This document shows, one piece after another, positions 62,514 to 64,000 of a stretch of DNA of 64,000 bases. Within the stretch, counting starts at the first letter, position 1, and each line of letters starts with the position of its first letter. The stretch comes from Arcobacter roscoffensis (GTDB lineage Bacteria > Campylobacterota > Campylobacteria > Campylobacterales > Arcobacteraceae). Both the position numbers and the translations under genes were made by a program. The notes under the pieces are model-generated. The model did not search any database. It was given only the letters and a program-made list of their open reading frames with translations, and was not told where the DNA came from. The stretch covers positions 806,001-870,000 of the forward strand of contig NZ_CP100595.1 of assembly GCF_024267655.1 (NCBI RefSeq). Reading direction: 5' to 3'.

Positions 62514-63596
62514 TTATTCTCCTTTTGTAAGTTTTTCAATTAGCTCTTTTACAGTTATGATTTTATTTATTCTATAACCATTTGCACCTGTAAAGAATAA
62601 TCCTGTATCTTCATCTCCATTATAAGCAGCACCTAATCTATCTGCAATACAATAACCAACTGCTTTTGCTTCAACTCCTCTATTACAAGGAGCTACACAG
62701 TTTGAAATACATTGTACTTTTGGAGCTGTATTATTTTCCATAGAGAATTGTAAATTAGTTCTAACAGATCTTGCTGGTAATCCAACAGGTGATTTCCCTA
62801 ATTTAATGTCTTCTTCTTTTGCATTTAAAAGAACATTTTTAAGGTTTGCATGAGCATCACACTCATATGTTCCTATAAATCTTGTTGCCATTTGTACACC
62901 AGTACAACCTAAGGCTTGATATTTTTCAATATCTTTTTTGTCCCATACTCCACCAGCTGCAATAATTGGAATATCTTCACCCCAATTTTTAGATTCTTCA
63001 ATAACTGGCCCAACAATATTTTCTAGTTGGAACTCTTCTTTGAAACAATCTTCATATTTAAATCCTTGATGTCCTCCACTTAGTGGACCTTCAACGATAA
63101 TTGCATCTGGAACTTTATTATATTTTTTCCATTTTTTACAAATAAGCTTTAAAGCTCTTGCACTTGATACAATTGGAACTAAGGCAACATCTGGATAATC
63201 TTTCGTAAATTCTGGCATATTAGTAGGAAGACCAGCCCCTGTAATGATAATATTAATACCTGCTTCACAAGCATCTTTTACCATTCTTCCATAGTCATTA
63301 CAAGCATGTAAAATATTACATGCTAATGGTGCATCACCACAAATTTTTCTTGCATTCTCAACAATTTCAAAAAATGAATCTCTTGAATAAAAATTTGCTA
63401 CATCTTTAGGTTTGTCTTTTCTCATTACTACTTGTACATTTTCGCTTTTGTTTCTGTAGTAACCAGTACCTACAGATGAAATAACACCTAATCCACCTTC
63501 TTTACTTACATTACCAGCTAATTGATCCCAACTTATTCCTACACCCATTCCACCTTGGATAATTGGGTGCTTTATTTCATATTTTCCTATTCTCAA
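62514..63596 (-). CDS. Nitronate monooxygenase (2-nitropropane dioxygenase family)
   Basis: A FMN-dependent TIM-barrel oxygenase that detoxifies alkyl nitronates. 360 residues: HPIIQGGMGVGISWDQLAGNV, LPTNMPEF, IVEGPLSGGHQGF with the likely catalytic histidine, IPIIAAGGVWDKKDI, and GVQMATRFIGTYEC. It ends 2 bases before the amidase start and supplies that gene's ribosome site. Family members also include enoyl-ACP reductases (FabK), but SGGHQGF favours the monooxygenase. Confidence 0.87.
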   Translation of the reverse strand: MRIGKYEIKHPIIQGGMGVGISWDQLAGNVSKEGGLGVISSVGTGYYRNKSENVQVVMRKDKPKDVANFYSRDSFFEIVENARKICGDAPLACNILHACNDYGRMVKDACEAGINIIITGAGLPTNMPEFTKDYPDVALVPIVSSARALKLICKKWKKYNKVPDAIIVEGPLSGGHQGFKYEDCFKEEFQLENIVGPVIEESKNWGEDIPIIAAGGVWDKKDIEKYQALGCTGVQMATRFIGTYECDAHANLKNVLLNAKEEDIKLGKSPVGLPARSVRTNLQFSMENNTAPKVQCISNCVAPCNRGVEAKAVGYCIADRLGAAYNGDEDTGLFFTGANGYRINKIITVKELIEKLTKGE

Positions 63597-63609
63597 AATT
63601 AGCCCTTAT

Positions 63610-64000
63610 TTATTTTATTAATATCTTAGCGAAATTCTTTTTACCTTTTTGTAAAATATACTCACCGTTTACTAAATTTAGTTTATCATCTGTTACTTTT
63701 TGTTGATTTATTTTAACAGCACCAGCTTTTATATCTCTTCTTGCTTGTGATGTAGAATTTACAAGGTTAGAATCAACTAATACTTGACAAATCCAAGAAT
63801 TTTCTTCAAAAGTATATTCATCCATTTCAGTTGGAATATCTTTTTTAGCAAATACTTTTTTGAACTCTTCTTTTGCTCTCTCTCCAGCACCAGCTCCATG
63901 GTATCTATCAACAATTTCCATAGCTAAAGTATCTTTTGCATCTTTAGGATGAACTTCTTTATTTTCTACTGCTGTTTTTAACTCTTCTATTTCTTTTAAA
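63610..64000 (-). CDS. tyrS: Tyrosyl-tRNA synthetase, C-terminal part (5' end outside window)
   Basis: The last 129 residues of TyrS, open to the window edge. They contain the end of the catalytic/connecting region (HPKDAKDTLAMEIVDRYHG) and the S4 RNA-binding domain (SWICQVLVDSNLVNSTSQAR, KAGAVKINQQKVTDD). The KMSKS and HIGH motifs would lie outside. The ATG at 63921 is internal. Confidence 0.9.
   Translation of the reverse strand, partial: LKEIEELKTAVENKEVHPKDAKDTLAMEIVDRYHGAGAGERAKEEFKKVFAKKDIPTEMDEYTFEENSWICQVLVDSNLVNSTSQARRDIKAGAVKINQQKVTDDKLNLVNGEYILQKGKKNFAKILIK

Overview
The window is a 64 kb piece of a low-GC (roughly 30%) bacterial chromosome. It most resembles the Arcobacter group of the Campylobacterota. 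This is inferred from family content and gene style: a NifS/NifU pair beside a complete SufBCDSE-T operon, CheV, an Arcobacter-like TolC/RND cluster, many GGDEF proteins and very AT-rich intergenic DNA. I found no rRNA, tRNA or CRISPR array. Almost all of the window is ordinary, densely packed chromosomal genes.

Layout. 1-3.2 kb: assimilatory nitrite reductase nirBD with the siroheme methyltransferase. 3.2-5.9 kb: two PLP trans-sulfuration enzymes, reverse strand. 6.0-7.9 kb: a periplasmic thioredoxin whose first redox-active cysteine codon is an in-frame TGA followed by a SECIS-like hairpin, divergent from the protein AMPylase selO. 8.0-15.9 kb: a YceI protein, then a TetR-controlled RND efflux operon with two palindromic operators and a DMT exporter. 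15.8-18.1 kb: a small accessory patch with a duplicated DMT-gene tail, an IS3 transposase remnant, two paralogous membrane proteins behind a truncated glycine-zipper fragment, and two tiny membrane proteins. 18.1-22.3 kb: nhaA with a two-component system and a 25-residue peptide. Three promoters in this stretch share an identically spaced repeat. 22.3-34.4 kb: PhzF, an AraC/GyrI regulator, a solute-binding protein, hisI and pyrC around twin palindromes, three cyclic-di-GMP proteins, an RraA-like protein and an antiporter. 34.6-44.4 kb: the suf operon, an amino-acid ABC pair, then nifS-nifU; a 7-bp-spaced inverted repeat lies upstream of both Fe-S systems. 44.4-53.6 kb: argH, cheV, tcdA, greA, argC, a metallophosphoesterase, uvrB, nth and unknowns. 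53.7-64 kb: a copper-type TonB receptor, rpiB-lepB-folD, rplY-pth-lptG, a NUDIX protein, a cell-wall amidase, nitronate monooxygenase and the 3' part of tyrS.

The most notable items are: (1) the selenocysteine thioredoxin next to selO; (2) the putative regulon of the nhaA-linked two-component system, with three promoters of identical geometry, two of which lead to small hydrophobic proteins; (3) a shared operator upstream of both Fe-S cluster systems, with a weaker copy at the thioredoxin/selO locus; (4) a possible orphan toxin-immunity remnant; and (5) several probable non-AUG or leaderless starts. All functional statements rest on reading motifs by eye. No database search was run.
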